A DNA stretch of 57,691 nucleotides from CAKRZE01 sp045617585 (GTDB lineage: Bacteria > Bacillota > Clostridia > Oscillospirales > CAG-272): positions 1 through 57,691 of the forward strand of contig JAZLIW010000127.1 of NCBI GenBank assembly GCA_045617585.1, in the 5' to 3' direction. The number at the start of each line of letters is the position of its first letter. Position 1 is the first letter of the stretch. The position numbers and the translations under genes are program-made. Below the pieces are notes generated by a model, which saw only the letters and a program-made list of their open reading frames with translations, was not told the origin of the DNA and did not search any database. Shown here one piece after another: positions 47,032-55,562 of the stretch.

Positions 47032-49164
47032 GTGAAACGCCTGATACTCCTGACCCTCACCGTTCTCATGCTGTTTTCCGCCGTATCCTGCAAAGGAGAA
47101 ACCCTCCCGCCCGACGGGACGGAGCCCGTATCCGAGTCCGTAACGGTTCCCGGGACAGAGCCCGGGACAGAGCCCGGGGAAACGCTGCCCCCGTCCGGAA
47201 CCGATGAAGAGACGGCGGCATCAACCGAACCCGAGACCGAACCCGAGACCGAGCCGGTGCCGGAGGAACCCAAACCGGAAAACCCGATCGATATCGGCAT
47301 CCCCGCCCCGACGGGAAAACCGGCGGGCAGACCGCTCGACGAGGACGGGAACGTCATTCTGCTCGACGCGAAGGTCCCGGGCAAACCGACGGACGTATTC
47401 GCCCTCCCCGTCAAAAACGGCTTCCTCCTCCTCTCCTGCGGCAGCGAACTGCCCGGGGAGGACGTCGGTCAGGTCTTCTTCTGGTCGCTCTCGGAGGACG
47501 GGACGCTGACCCGTCTCGGCAGCGCGCCGCTTGACGGCGGCTACCTGTTCCGTGAGAGCGTCTTTCTGACCGGGACCGAGGTCGGTTATCTGGATATCGG
47601 AACGATGACCTACCGCGTCCTCTCCCTGCGCGACTTCTCCGAGGTCTTCTCCTTCGACGCGAGCGGCACCGACTCCCTCTTCCCCTCGGAGGACGGCTCC
47701 CGCATTTACTTTACCAAGGATTCCGTGCTTTCCTTCGTCGACCGGGATCACCGGGTGACCCTCCTCCGGGACGACCCGTTCCTCACGTATTTCGAGGCAG
47801 GGCCCGAGCTCGGAAACGAGCTGCGTCTGCGCGCGGAATACACGGTCGACGGGAACCGGTACGACTACTATATCGACCGTACGACCGGCGAGATCCTCTT
47901 CTCGGAGGAGCGGGACGAGTACACGGTCTTCACCCACGGCGGCGATACCTCGGTCCGGATCGAATACGGCGGGCGGATACCGGAGATCGAGATCTGGAAA
48001 AACGGGAACCACGCGTTTTCCTCCCTCCTCCGTGCCGGGAGCGACGGGACGCTGTTCGCCCTGCCCGAGGCGGGGCTCCTGCTCGAGGTCGTGACGAACT
48101 ACGAGGTCGGTCCTTTCACCCGCTGGGACGCCTATTCCCTCTCCGACGGGGCTCTTCTGTTTTCCGTGCAGTCGACCGACGAGTCGCTTCCGTATCCCTA
48201 CCCCTCCACCGCCTGCGCGGGCGAGGCAGGACCTCTGCTTTCCTTCCTCTCGTTCTTCAGTCCGGAGGATCCCGAAACCTGGGACGACGGCTTCCGCTTC
48301 GTTTTTCTGGACCGTGACGCACGGGTCGGATACGACGAGACGCCGACCCCGGGTTGGATATCGGTCCCGCAGCGTCCCGGACAGTTCGCCGTGCTTCCCG
48401 ACGATCTCAGCGAAAAGCGGGACGCGCTGCAGGAAACGTACGGCGTCAGCATCTATCTCGGCTACGAAGTCACGCGGGAGTATCCGGACTACGGCGTGGA
48501 GCCCGTCTTCGAGGAGGACCTGATGCGCGATGCGCTCGACTCGCTTGAAACAGCGCTCTCCCGTTACCCCGCCGGCTTTTTTGACCGTCTCTGCTCGGGC
48601 ACGGTCCGTGAGATCGGCTTTTACCTCGGCGGGACGCTGAGCGGGAAAAACGAAGGGACGCTCGACTACGCGTCGGCGTTCGCCGTCATCTGCGGCGGGG
48701 AGCAGCTCTTCGTCTTCGACATCCGGCAGTATTACCTCATCGAACAGAACGTCTATCACGAGATCGCCCACGCCATAGACCGCGCGATCGAACGGGACGG
48801 GACCTTCGACCTCTCGGACCTGACGTGGTCCGGCTTCAATCCGCGGGACGCGTACTACGATTACAGCTACGTGGACGTTTCCGGCGATCAGACGTACTGC
48901 TGGTACGGGGACGGAAGAGGGGACGCCGCCTTCATCGACTGGTACGCGCGCACCTATCCGACCGAGGACCGGGCGCGCCTCATGGAATACCTGATGTACG
49001 ACGACCCGTGGTTCGACGCCGCCGCCTGCTTCTCCTCCCCGCGCATCCGCGCCAAGCTGGAATACTATTTCGAAGGGATCCGCACGGTCTTCGGCGATCT
49101 GTATACGGAGCCGCCCTATTGGGAAAAGCGGCTCGAAACGCTCACGGCGGAAGAGGCCGCGTAA
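47032..49164 (+). CDS. Lipoprotein with HEXXH zinc-protease-like motif
   Basis: A 710-residue lipid-anchored protein. I chose the GTG start (AAAGGG upstream) because the signal peptide begins there (MKRLILLTLTVLMLFSAVSC, lipobox Cys20); the longer ATG frame has no ribosome site. A linker of Thr/Glu/Pro repeats (PGTEP, ETEP) spans about residues 25-85. Residues about 110-440 look like repeated beta sheets (propeller-like: DGTLTRLGSAPLDGGYLFR, YRVLSLRDFSEVF). HEIAH is at residues 576-580, with a Glu in PTEDRARLMEYL about 60 residues later as possible third zinc ligand. A surface metallopeptidase is plausible; the substrate is not visible. The family is not recognised. Confidence 0.85.
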   Translation: MKRLILLTLTVLMLFSAVSCKGETLPPDGTEPVSESVTVPGTEPGTEPGETLPPSGTDEETAASTEPETEPETEPVPEEPKPENPIDIGIPAPTGKPAGRPLDEDGNVILLDAKVPGKPTDVFALPVKNGFLLLSCGSELPGEDVGQVFFWSLSEDGTLTRLGSAPLDGGYLFRESVFLTGTEVGYLDIGTMTYRVLSLRDFSEVFSFDASGTDSLFPSEDGSRIYFTKDSVLSFVDRDHRVTLLRDDPFLTYFEAGPELGNELRLRAEYTVDGNRYDYYIDRTTGEILFSEERDEYTVFTHGGDTSVRIEYGGRIPEIEIWKNGNHAFSSLLRAGSDGTLFALPEAGLLLEVVTNYEVGPFTRWDAYSLSDGALLFSVQSTDESLPYPYPSTACAGEAGPLLSFLSFFSPEDPETWDDGFRFVFLDRDARVGYDETPTPGWISVPQRPGQFAVLPDDLSEKRDALQETYGVSIYLGYEVTREYPDYGVEPVFEEDLMRDALDSLETALSRYPAGFFDRLCSGTVREIGFYLGGTLSGKNEGTLDYASAFAVICGGEQLFVFDIRQYYLIEQNVYHEIAHAIDRAIERDGTFDLSDLTWSGFNPRDAYYDYSYVDVSGDQTYCWYGDGRGDAAFIDWYARTYPTEDRARLMEYLMYDDPWFDAAACFSSPRIRAKLEYYFEGIRTVFGDLYTEPPYWEKRLETLTAEEAA

Positions 49165-49172
49165 AAACGCAC

Positions 49173-49201
49173 TTGCAATCCGACGCGATCCGTGCTATAA
49201 T
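49173..49201 (+). promoter_or_regulatory. Sigma-A promoter of the ACT/UPF0210 pair
   Basis: TTGCAA (49173-49178), 17-base spacer, TATAAT (49196-49201), with TGC as extended -10. Confidence 0.85.
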
Positions 49202-49234
49202 ACCTCACAAAAAGAGTCAGAAAGGACCATACCC

Positions 49235-49504
49235 ATGAAAGCAGTCATCACCGTCATCGGGCGCGACCGCGTCGGCATCATTGCCAAGGTCAGCGCCAAA
49301 TGTGCCGAGTACGGCGCAAACATCACCGACATCACGCAGAGCGTGCTGGACAACTATTTCGCCATGATCATGATCACCGAGATCGACAATATGAACGCGG
49401 ACTTCCCCGCCTTTTCCGACGCCATGACCGCCCTCGGCAAGGAGAACGGTCTCGAGGTCCACTGTATGCACGAAGACATCTTCGACACCATGCATTCCAT
49501 CTGA
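49235..49504 (+). CDS. ACT-domain protein (UPF0237 type)
   Basis: An 89-residue single ACT domain, starting MKAVITVIGRDRVGIIAKVSAK behind AGAAAGGA. The pattern of Gly/Val-rich strand, helix, then NITDITQSVLDNYFAMIMI is that of small ACT proteins related to GcvR, which bind amino acids or similar ligands. It precedes the UPF0210 gene by 10 bases, a conserved pairing in Firmicutes, suggesting that it regulates or partners that protein. No signal peptide; cytoplasmic. Confidence 0.95.
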   Translation: MKAVITVIGRDRVGIIAKVSAKCAEYGANITDITQSVLDNYFAMIMITEIDNMNADFPAFSDAMTALGKENGLEVHCMHEDIFDTMHSI

Positions 49505-49514
49505 GGGCAGAACG

Positions 49515-50873
49515 ATGTTCAATACCGAAAATATCCTCGAAACGATCAAAATGATCCGGCAGGAGAATCTCGACGTGCGTACCGTCACGATGGGGATCTC
49601 CCTCTACGACTGCGTCAGCGACGACGTGGGACGCCTGACCGACCGGATCTACGATAAGCTGATGACCAGGGCGGAGCGCCTGGTCCCGGAATGCGAGATA
49701 CTGGAAAAGCTCTACGGCATCCCGATCGTCAACAAGCGCATTTCAGTCACGCCGATCTCGCTGATCGGCGGCAGGGCGACCCCCGACGGCTACGTAAAGA
49801 TCGCGGAAACGCTGGACCGCGCCGCGGCGGACCTCGGCGTCAACTTCGTCGGCGGGTTCTCCGCACTCGTGCAGAAGGGCATGACGGTCGGCGCGGACGC
49901 GCTGATCACGGCGATCCCCGAGGCGCTCGCCTCGACGAAGATCGTCTGCTCGTCGGTCAACGTCGCCTCCACCCGCGCGGGCATCAATATGGACGCCGTC
50001 GCCCGGATGGGCAGGGTCGTCAAGGAGACCGCGGCGCTGACCGCGGACAGCGACGCCCTCGGCTGCGCGAAGCTCGTCGTCTTCTCGAACGCGGTGGAGG
50101 ACAACCCCTTCATGGCGGGTGCCTTCCACGGGACCGGAGAGGGTGACTGCGCGATCAACGTCGGCGTCAGCGGCCCCGGCGTCGTGGAAAAAGCGGTGGA
50201 GCGCGTCGGTGACTGCGACTTCTCCGCGCTTGCCGACGAGATCAAGAAGACCGCGTTCAAGATCACGCGCGTCGGTCAGCTCGTCGCCTTCGAGGCGTCC
50301 AAGCGGCTGAACGTCCCCTACGGCATCGTGGACCTTTCCCTCGCTCCGACCCCGGCGATCGGCGACAGCGTCGCCAACATCCTCGAGGCGATGGGCATCG
50401 AGACCTGCGGCGGCCCCGGCACCACGGCGGCGCTCGCGATGCTGAACGACGCCGTGAAAAAGGGCGGCGTCATGGCGTCCAGCCACGTCGGCGGTCTTTC
50501 GGGCGCGTTCATCCCGGTCTCGGAGGACGCGGGCATGATCGCCGCCGCGGAAAACGGCATCCTCACCCTGGAAAAGCTGGAAGCGATGACCGCCGTCTGT
50601 TCGGTCGGTCTCGATATGATCTGCATCCCGGGCGACACCACCGCCGCCACGATCAGCGGCATCATCGCCGACGAGATCGCGATCGGCATGGTCAACTGCA
50701 AGACGACCGCGGTCCGCGCCATCCCCGCCCCCGGCAAGAAGGTCGGCGACTCGGTCGAGTTCGGCGGGCTTTTGGGCCACGCGCCGGTCATGGCGGTCAA
50801 CCCCTCCTCCTGCGAGCGCTTCATCGCCCGCGGCGGGCGCATCCCCGCGCCGATCCATTCCCTGAAAAACTGA
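49515..50873 (+). CDS. UPF0210/DUF711 family protein
   Basis: A 452-residue cytoplasmic protein of the conserved UPF0210 family (COG2848). It has the family blocks MIRQENLDVRTVTMGISLYDC, NKRISVTPISLI, FVGGFSALVQKGMT, NVASTRAGINMDAVARMGRVVKE, GAFHGTGEGDCAINVGVSGPGVV, and CGGPGTTAALAMLNDAVKKGG. The biochemical function is not known to me; it is widespread beside the ACT protein. An AGGGCAG site precedes the start, and a strong terminator follows. Confidence 0.95.
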   Translation: MFNTENILETIKMIRQENLDVRTVTMGISLYDCVSDDVGRLTDRIYDKLMTRAERLVPECEILEKLYGIPIVNKRISVTPISLIGGRATPDGYVKIAETLDRAAADLGVNFVGGFSALVQKGMTVGADALITAIPEALASTKIVCSSVNVASTRAGINMDAVARMGRVVKETAALTADSDALGCAKLVVFSNAVEDNPFMAGAFHGTGEGDCAINVGVSGPGVVEKAVERVGDCDFSALADEIKKTAFKITRVGQLVAFEASKRLNVPYGIVDLSLAPTPAIGDSVANILEAMGIETCGGPGTTAALAMLNDAVKKGGVMASSHVGGLSGAFIPVSEDAGMIAAAENGILTLEKLEAMTAVCSVGLDMICIPGDTTAATISGIIADEIAIGMVNCKTTAVRAIPAPGKKVGDSVEFGGLLGHAPVMAVNPSSCERFIARGGRIPAPIHSLKN

Positions 50874-50882
50874 ACGATCCCC

Positions 50883-50917
50883 GGATCAGCCCGCCTCGCG
50901 CGGGCTGATCCTTTTTT
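50883..50917 (+). terminator. Rho-independent terminator after the UPF0210 gene
   Basis: GGATCAGCCCGC and GCGGGCTGATCC form a perfect 12-bp stem around CTCGC, followed by TTTTTT. Confidence 0.97.
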
Positions 50918-51002
50918 CGGTGCCGATACGGGAGATCCGCCCCACGTTTCCGCCGGGGATCCCGCTTGCAAAAAAATTTCGTATTTTTTTGAAAAATCGC
51001 AT

Positions 51003-51026
51003 AACAAAGCCGTCGTTTTACCCGTC
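51003..51026 (+). promoter_or_regulatory. Candidate ECF-type promoter of the sigma-factor operon
   Basis: No TATAAT box occurs between the terminator and the sigma gene. AAC (51003-51005) and CGTC (51023-51026) with 17 bases between resemble the -35 AAC and -10 CGTC cores used by ECF sigma factors, which often transcribe their own operon. The match is short and could be chance. Confidence 0.3.
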
Positions 51027-51060
51027 TTATGAGATAGAGAGAAAAAACGGGAGGAATCGC

Positions 51061-51630
51061 ATGGATACCCGCAAAACCGATCCGGAGATCGTCGCGCTGT
51101 ATTTCAGCCGTGACGAAAGCGCCGTCTCCGAGACCAAATTTCTGTACGGCGCACATCTGATCAACCTCGCCTGCAATCTTCTGAAAAGTCGGGAGGATGC
51201 GGAGGAATGCGTGAACGACGCCTATCTGAAGGCGTGGAACAGCATTCCGCCGAGCAATCCGAAGGACCTTCTGGCATGGCTCGCCCGCGTGACGAGAAAC
51301 CTCTGCTTCGACAGGCTCCGTGAGAACCGCGTCCGGAAGCGCAGTGCCTCCGTCAGCACCCTCTCGGAGGAGCTGGCGGAAAGCCTGCCCTCGGAGGAAG
51401 GCGTGGAGCGCGTCTACGAGGACCGTCAGGTACGCCGGATCATCAACGCCTTTCTGGAAAGGCAGAGTCCGGAACGGCGCTTCGCGTTCGTCCGACGCTA
51501 TTTTTACGGGGACGAATACCGGGATATCGCCCACTATCTCGGAAAAACGTCGGGCACGGTCCGCGCGCTCCTTCATCGGATGCGGATCGAACTGAAAGAT
51601 GTACTGGAAAGTGAGGGAGTGACCGTATGA
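51061..51630 (+). CDS. ECF-like RNA polymerase sigma factor
   Basis: A 189-residue two-domain sigma factor. The start MDTRKTDPEIVALYF is behind GGGAGG. Region 2 is LACNLLKSREDAEECVNDAYLKAWNSIPPS (the DAEECVNDAYLKAW stretch contacts core polymerase and the -10) and continues through WLARVTRNLCFDRLRENR. Region 4, near the C-terminus, is FVRRYFYGDEYRDIAHYLGKTSGTVRALLHRMR, a helix-turn-helix for the -35. The stop overlaps the next gene as ATGA, a pattern typical for sigma/anti-sigma pairs. It most likely controls this operon, including the lipoproteins and permease downstream. Confidence 0.95.
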   Translation: MDTRKTDPEIVALYFSRDESAVSETKFLYGAHLINLACNLLKSREDAEECVNDAYLKAWNSIPPSNPKDLLAWLARVTRNLCFDRLRENRVRKRSASVSTLSEELAESLPSEEGVERVYEDRQVRRIINAFLERQSPERRFAFVRRYFYGDEYRDIAHYLGKTSGTVRALLHRMRIELKDVLESEGVTV

Positions 51631-52967
51631 ATGCCGACAACGCGAACCGCCTTCTGTTTTTGGAACAGATGAGAGAGATCGACGACCGGTATATCCGGGA
51701 GGCAAGCACCTACACGCCGCAGAACCGGAGGCTCGTTCTCAGGATCGCCGCCGCTGCCGCCTGCCTGCTTCTGATCCTCGGCGCGCTGCTCGTGCTGCGC
51801 CCGCAGATCGAAGCGTTTCTGAATTCTCGTAAGGATCCCGTGACCGAAGAGACGGGACCCGCTCCGTCACGCCACGGAAATGAGTCCATGACCGACGTAC
51901 GTTATCTCGGCGGGGGACTTTCGGCGACCGACGGGACCTATATTTTCTCGGACATTGGTGCCCTGTGGAATCAATCGATAGTCGGCTGGACCGGAAAACT
52001 GGACCTCCGGACCGGGATCACCAGCAGCGTCTGCCTCGACGGGAACTGCACCCACGATTCGGGAAGCGAATGTAAGTGCCTCTTCACTATGTACCTTTAT
52101 TTTACGTGGAACCATAAGATCTTCCACCTCGCCCGCAAAGCAGACACGGTCACGGACGGGACCGAAACGTTCGGGTCCTGGCATACGGTCGCGAGCTACG
52201 ACGCAGAGACCGGTGAATACCGGACCTACGACCGGTATTTCAGTCTTGCCTCTGCTCCATCCCATTCACCTGTCCTTGACGGAGACACGATGTACGTCAA
52301 GTGCCATCTTCCGATCGTTTCCGACCCAAAAGCCGAAGAGGATTTCCGTCTTTGCTTCTGCGCGACCGACCTCGTCAGCGGAACGCGCACCGTCCTTTTT
52401 ACGGTAAACGACTGCCCCACGCTCGCAAAGACCACCATTCCGCTCTTCGTCGCGGACGGTTACGCTTATTTCTACTGGAGTGAGGAATGGACCATCGTAA
52501 AGATCAGCCTTGACGGCAAAGAGGCTGCCGTTCTGCGGGAGCACGGCACGGTCTACCCCTGCTTCAATTCATTCGGTGCCTATTATTACGACGGCTGGAT
52601 CTACGGTCTGGGGTCCAACGGCACCGATGCAGTTCCCGCGAGGTTCAGCACGGCGGACGGTACCGCGGAATGCCTCGGGGATGAAGCGGTATACTGGATG
52701 ATCGTCACAGACCAATATATCTACTACCAGCCGAAGGAACCGACGGCAGACGGAAAACTGCGGATCCGTCAGATGGACCATGACGGCAGCAATGACCAAA
52801 GCCTCACGGAAACGGATGCGATCCGCGTGGCAACGGACGCGATCTTCGCGCAGGGCGGACTCTATCTGTGGCAGGGTCACACGCTCTTCCGCATCGACGT
52901 GGAATCGGGCGACGTCATACGCGTGACCGGAGACGGCTTCGGGACGGAAACGACTCCGGCGTCCTGA
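51627..52967 (+). CDS. Probable anti-sigma factor with extracellular propeller-like sensor
   Basis: A 446-residue single-pass protein. Residues 1-36 (NRLLFLEQMREIDDRYIREAS) would lie in the cytoplasm and bind the sigma factor; a helix at about 37-59 (VLRIAAAAACLLLILGALLVL) crosses the membrane; the ectodomain from residue 87 has repeated DGTYIF / DGDTMYV / DGYAYFYW / DGWIYGL / DQYIYYQ / GGLYLWQ strands, about six or seven blades, like DUF5050-type propellers. It overlaps the sigma gene by 4 bases. There is no zinc-finger anti-sigma motif, so the inhibitory mode is inferred from position. The ectodomain has a close copy in the lipoprotein at 54366. Confidence 0.88.
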   Translation: MNADNANRLLFLEQMREIDDRYIREASTYTPQNRRLVLRIAAAAACLLLILGALLVLRPQIEAFLNSRKDPVTEETGPAPSRHGNESMTDVRYLGGGLSATDGTYIFSDIGALWNQSIVGWTGKLDLRTGITSSVCLDGNCTHDSGSECKCLFTMYLYFTWNHKIFHLARKADTVTDGTETFGSWHTVASYDAETGEYRTYDRYFSLASAPSHSPVLDGDTMYVKCHLPIVSDPKAEEDFRLCFCATDLVSGTRTVLFTVNDCPTLAKTTIPLFVADGYAYFYWSEEWTIVKISLDGKEAAVLREHGTVYPCFNSFGAYYYDGWIYGLGSNGTDAVPARFSTADGTAECLGDEAVYWMIVTDQYIYYQPKEPTADGKLRIRQMDHDGSNDQSLTETDAIRVATDAIFAQGGLYLWQGHTLFRIDVESGDVIRVTGDGFGTETTPAS

Positions 52968-52978
52968 AAAGCGGAAAG
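51884..52978 (+). repeat. Duplicated sensor-domain DNA, copy 1
   Basis: Direct repeat of 54464-55552. Long blocks match at nucleotide level, such as GACGGAGACACGATGTACGT and CGCGACCGACCTCGTCAGCG. The match continues past the stop codon (CTGAAAAGCGGAAAG), showing a duplication of DNA and not just of protein shape. Confidence 0.88.
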
Positions 52979-53032
52979 ACACGCATTAACATGCCCGGAA
53001 GACTATCCGCCCGAATGAAAGGGGTAATGCCG

Positions 53033-54298
53033 ATGACCGCCGCGTTCCGGGGAAGACAGATCCTGCTTCCGCTTCTCTTCATTCTGCTCACTGCCGCGCT
53101 CTTTTCCTGCAGGGAAAAAGAAGAAGAAAAGCAGTACGTCTATTTTGATTTCCAATATGAAGGCAGAGTTGACGCCGTAGAGATCACGGAGGGAATGAAG
53201 CTTTCCCCTCCGCGGTGCTACCGGGAAGACTATTACGTTGCTTACTGGACACAGGAAAACGGACGCCCGATCGACAAAGAGGAATGGAAAAATATCACCC
53301 CCGTCGCGGGGACGGTATATCAGGCTGTCTGGTTCGAGCGGCTGAAGGATACCCTCATGCACCTCGACCCGGACGGCGGTACCTGTCCCGTCTCCGAAGT
53401 GTCCGTAGAGATCGGGTCGGTCGCCGAGCTGCCCCCGGCGGAAAAGGAGGGTTTCTGGTTCGCCGGGTGGTATCACCGTTGGGAAAACAACGACGGGACT
53501 CTGTCTTCCCCGATCGAAAGGGTCGACGGCACCGTGTGGGAGATGCAATACAGGGAAGCATACGTCACCGCACGTTATTATCCGTTCCCGAAGGACCTGA
53601 CCATTACGATGGGCGTTTACGAGCAGGACAACAATCTTGAAAACGGTCCGGAGCCGATCGAATGGCTGGTCATCGCAAGGGAGGAAGGAAAATGTCTCCT
53701 CCTCTCCCGGTATCTGCTGGACGGAGAATATTACGGGCCCAAGAGCGACCTCGTTTACCGGCCCAATGCCTCCGAAGTCATCTACCGGAATTCCCCGCCG
53801 CGTTACTGGTGCATCCGGCTGGAGGATTATTCTTTCACGGACGATGAAAGAGCAAAGATCCTGCCGTCCGAGCTGAGCGACTGCGGATTGAAAGACAAGG
53901 TCTTTCTCCTGAGCCGGGAGGAAGTCGAGGAATACTTGTTTGACGAAACGCTTCATTTTGAAAATGCGCTTACGGAGTACCTCAAAAGCAAGACCTTCAC
54001 GGTCGGTACACCGACTTGGGATCCCGCGGTGTGGCACAAGGATCCGGACCAGGAGTATACCGATGCAGTCGAACGGATGTTCTGGACTCGGACCGTTCAA
54101 TCATACGAAGACACCGATCGGCTGGGAGACACCTATCAGAGAAGTGAATATATTGCCGTTTATCACGGGGTTTTCTCCACCAATCGTGCAGGCAAAATGG
54201 TATGTGCTAACGCTCCTTGTCCGTCTTACTTTGTCACCGGTCTCCGCCCTGCGATGTGGGTGGACGAATCGGTCGTAAAGAGCGCAATGGAATCGTGA
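53033..54298 (+). CDS. Lipoprotein with InlB-like repeats and DUF6273-like domain
   Basis: A 421-residue lipid-anchored protein. I chose the start MTAAFRGRQILLP because GAAAGGGG lies 8 bases upstream; the lipobox is LFSC (Cys26). The N-terminal part has two Listeria-Bacteroides-type repeats (YYVAYWTQENGRPI and FWFAGWYHRWENNDGTL with LDPDGGTCPVSEVS). The C-terminal 230 residues resemble DUF6273 (PIEWLVIAREEGKCLLLSRYLLDG, FLLSREEVEEYLF, VTGLRPAMWV), a domain common in surface proteins of Clostridia. It sits between the two copies of the sensor domain, apparently inserted there. Likely cell-surface; function unknown. Confidence 0.87.
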   Translation: MTAAFRGRQILLPLLFILLTAALFSCREKEEEKQYVYFDFQYEGRVDAVEITEGMKLSPPRCYREDYYVAYWTQENGRPIDKEEWKNITPVAGTVYQAVWFERLKDTLMHLDPDGGTCPVSEVSVEIGSVAELPPAEKEGFWFAGWYHRWENNDGTLSSPIERVDGTVWEMQYREAYVTARYYPFPKDLTITMGVYEQDNNLENGPEPIEWLVIAREEGKCLLLSRYLLDGEYYGPKSDLVYRPNASEVIYRNSPPRYWCIRLEDYSFTDDERAKILPSELSDCGLKDKVFLLSREEVEEYLFDETLHFENALTEYLKSKTFTVGTPTWDPAVWHKDPDQEYTDAVERMFWTRTVQSYEDTDRLGDTYQRSEYIAVYHGVFSTNRAGKMVCANAPCPSYFVTGLRPAMWVDESVVKSAMES

Positions 54299-54365
54299 AC
54301 GGTTGCCGCCGCGGAAGAAACCGCCCCGCTTTGATCCGCTTCATGCGGAAAAGGAATGGTATCAA

Positions 54366-55541
54366 ATGAAAAAGATCGCGTTGTTTCTCACGGCAGTGCT
54401 TCTGCTCTGTTTCTTCGCCTCCTGCGATAAGCCGGAGCCCGTGCTTCCGGCAGACGAAGAGGAATCCATGAAGGACGTGCGGTATCTCGGCTGGAATATG
54501 GCGGCAACCGACGGGACCTATATTTTCGCTGACGTTGGTACCCTGCGGAAAGATTCGATGACGCGCGAGATCGGGAAGCTGAACGTCAGGACCGGGATCA
54601 CCAGCAGCGTCTGCCGCGACGAGACCTGTAACCACGAAGAGGAAAACGGATGCAAGACCTACGCCAGTGCGTATATATTATTTACGTGGAACCACAAGGT
54701 CTTCTTCCCCGTTTCCGTGCCCGACACGTCCGCGGACGGGACCGAAACAATCGGGAATTGGTGTGCGGAAGCGAGTTACGACGCAGAGACCGGCGAATAC
54801 CGGACTTACGACCGGTATCTCAGTGCTTCCACCACGTCAAGCTATTCTCCCATCCTTGACGGAGACACGATGTACGTCAAGTGTCAGCTCCCGATCAGAC
54901 CCGACGCGGAGACGAAGGATGATTACCGCCTTTGCTTCTGCGCGACCGACCTCGTCAGCGGGACGCGCACCGTCCTTTTTACGGAGGACGACTGCCCTAC
55001 GCTCGCAAAGGTCAACATACCGCTCTTCGTTGCGGACGGTTACGCGTATTTCTACTGGGGCGAGGCGGGGATCTTCGTGAAGGTCAGCCTTGACGGCAAG
55101 GAGACCGTCGTTTTGCGGGAGCAGGGCACACTCCAACCCATCCCCGATTCGTTCGGCGTATATTACAGCGGCGGATGGATCTACTGCCTGTCGAACGACG
55201 GCGCCGACCCCGTTCCTACGAGGATCAGCGCGGCGGACGGTACCACGGAATACCTCGGGACCGAGGCAACATGGTGGCTGATCGTCACTAACCGGCATAT
55301 CTACTACCAGCCGAAGGAACTGACGGCAGACGGGAAAATGCGGATCTGTCAGATGGACCTTGACGGCAGTAATAAACACTGCCTCACGGAAATGGAATCG
55401 CTCGTCGTAACGGACGCGATCTTCGCGCAGGGTGGGCTCTATCTGTGGCAGCTCTCTCAATTCTACCGCGTCGACGTGGGAACGGGCGACGTCATACGCG
55501 TGACCGGAGACGGCTGGGCGGAAACGGCTCCGGCGTCCTGA
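54366..55541 (+). CDS. Lipoprotein copy of the anti-sigma sensor domain
   Basis: A 391-residue lipoprotein, start MKKIALFLTAVLLL, with AAGGA 10 bases upstream and a lipobox FASC (Cys20). From residue 35 onward (MKDVRYLGWNMAATDGTYIF) it is closely similar along its whole length to the ectodomain of the 446-residue anti-sigma-like protein, with conserved Cys-containing SSVCRDETCNHEEENGCK versus SSVCLDGNCTHDSGSECK. So the same sensor exists in membrane-spanning and lipid-anchored forms, the latter without any cytoplasmic part. It could compete for the same ligand, or form a dimer with the sensor. It ends 21 bases before the permease gene. Confidence 0.9.
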   Translation: MKKIALFLTAVLLLCFFASCDKPEPVLPADEEESMKDVRYLGWNMAATDGTYIFADVGTLRKDSMTREIGKLNVRTGITSSVCRDETCNHEEENGCKTYASAYILFTWNHKVFFPVSVPDTSADGTETIGNWCAEASYDAETGEYRTYDRYLSASTTSSYSPILDGDTMYVKCQLPIRPDAETKDDYRLCFCATDLVSGTRTVLFTEDDCPTLAKVNIPLFVADGYAYFYWGEAGIFVKVSLDGKETVVLREQGTLQPIPDSFGVYYSGGWIYCLSNDGADPVPTRISAADGTTEYLGTEATWWLIVTNRHIYYQPKELTADGKMRICQMDLDGSNKHCLTEMESLVVTDAIFAQGGLYLWQLSQFYRVDVGTGDVIRVTGDGWAETAPAS

Positions 55542-55552
55542 AAAGCGGAAAG
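54464..55552 (+). repeat. Duplicated sensor-domain DNA, copy 2
   Basis: Direct repeat partner of 51884-52978, six bases shorter. The downstream junction GAAAAGCGGAAAGGAGGGCA contains the ribosome site of the permease gene; the corresponding bases after copy 1 read GAAAAGCGGAAAGACACGCA, a decayed site. Confidence 0.88.
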
Positions 55553-55562
55553 GAGGGCACAG

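Noticed and set aside
47140..47260. Short tandem repeats GACAGAGCCCGG and CCGAGACCGAAC as a possible repeat array
   Set aside because: They encode the Pro/Glu/Thr spacer of the lipoprotein at 47032; only two or three units each. Not CRISPR and not a mobile element.
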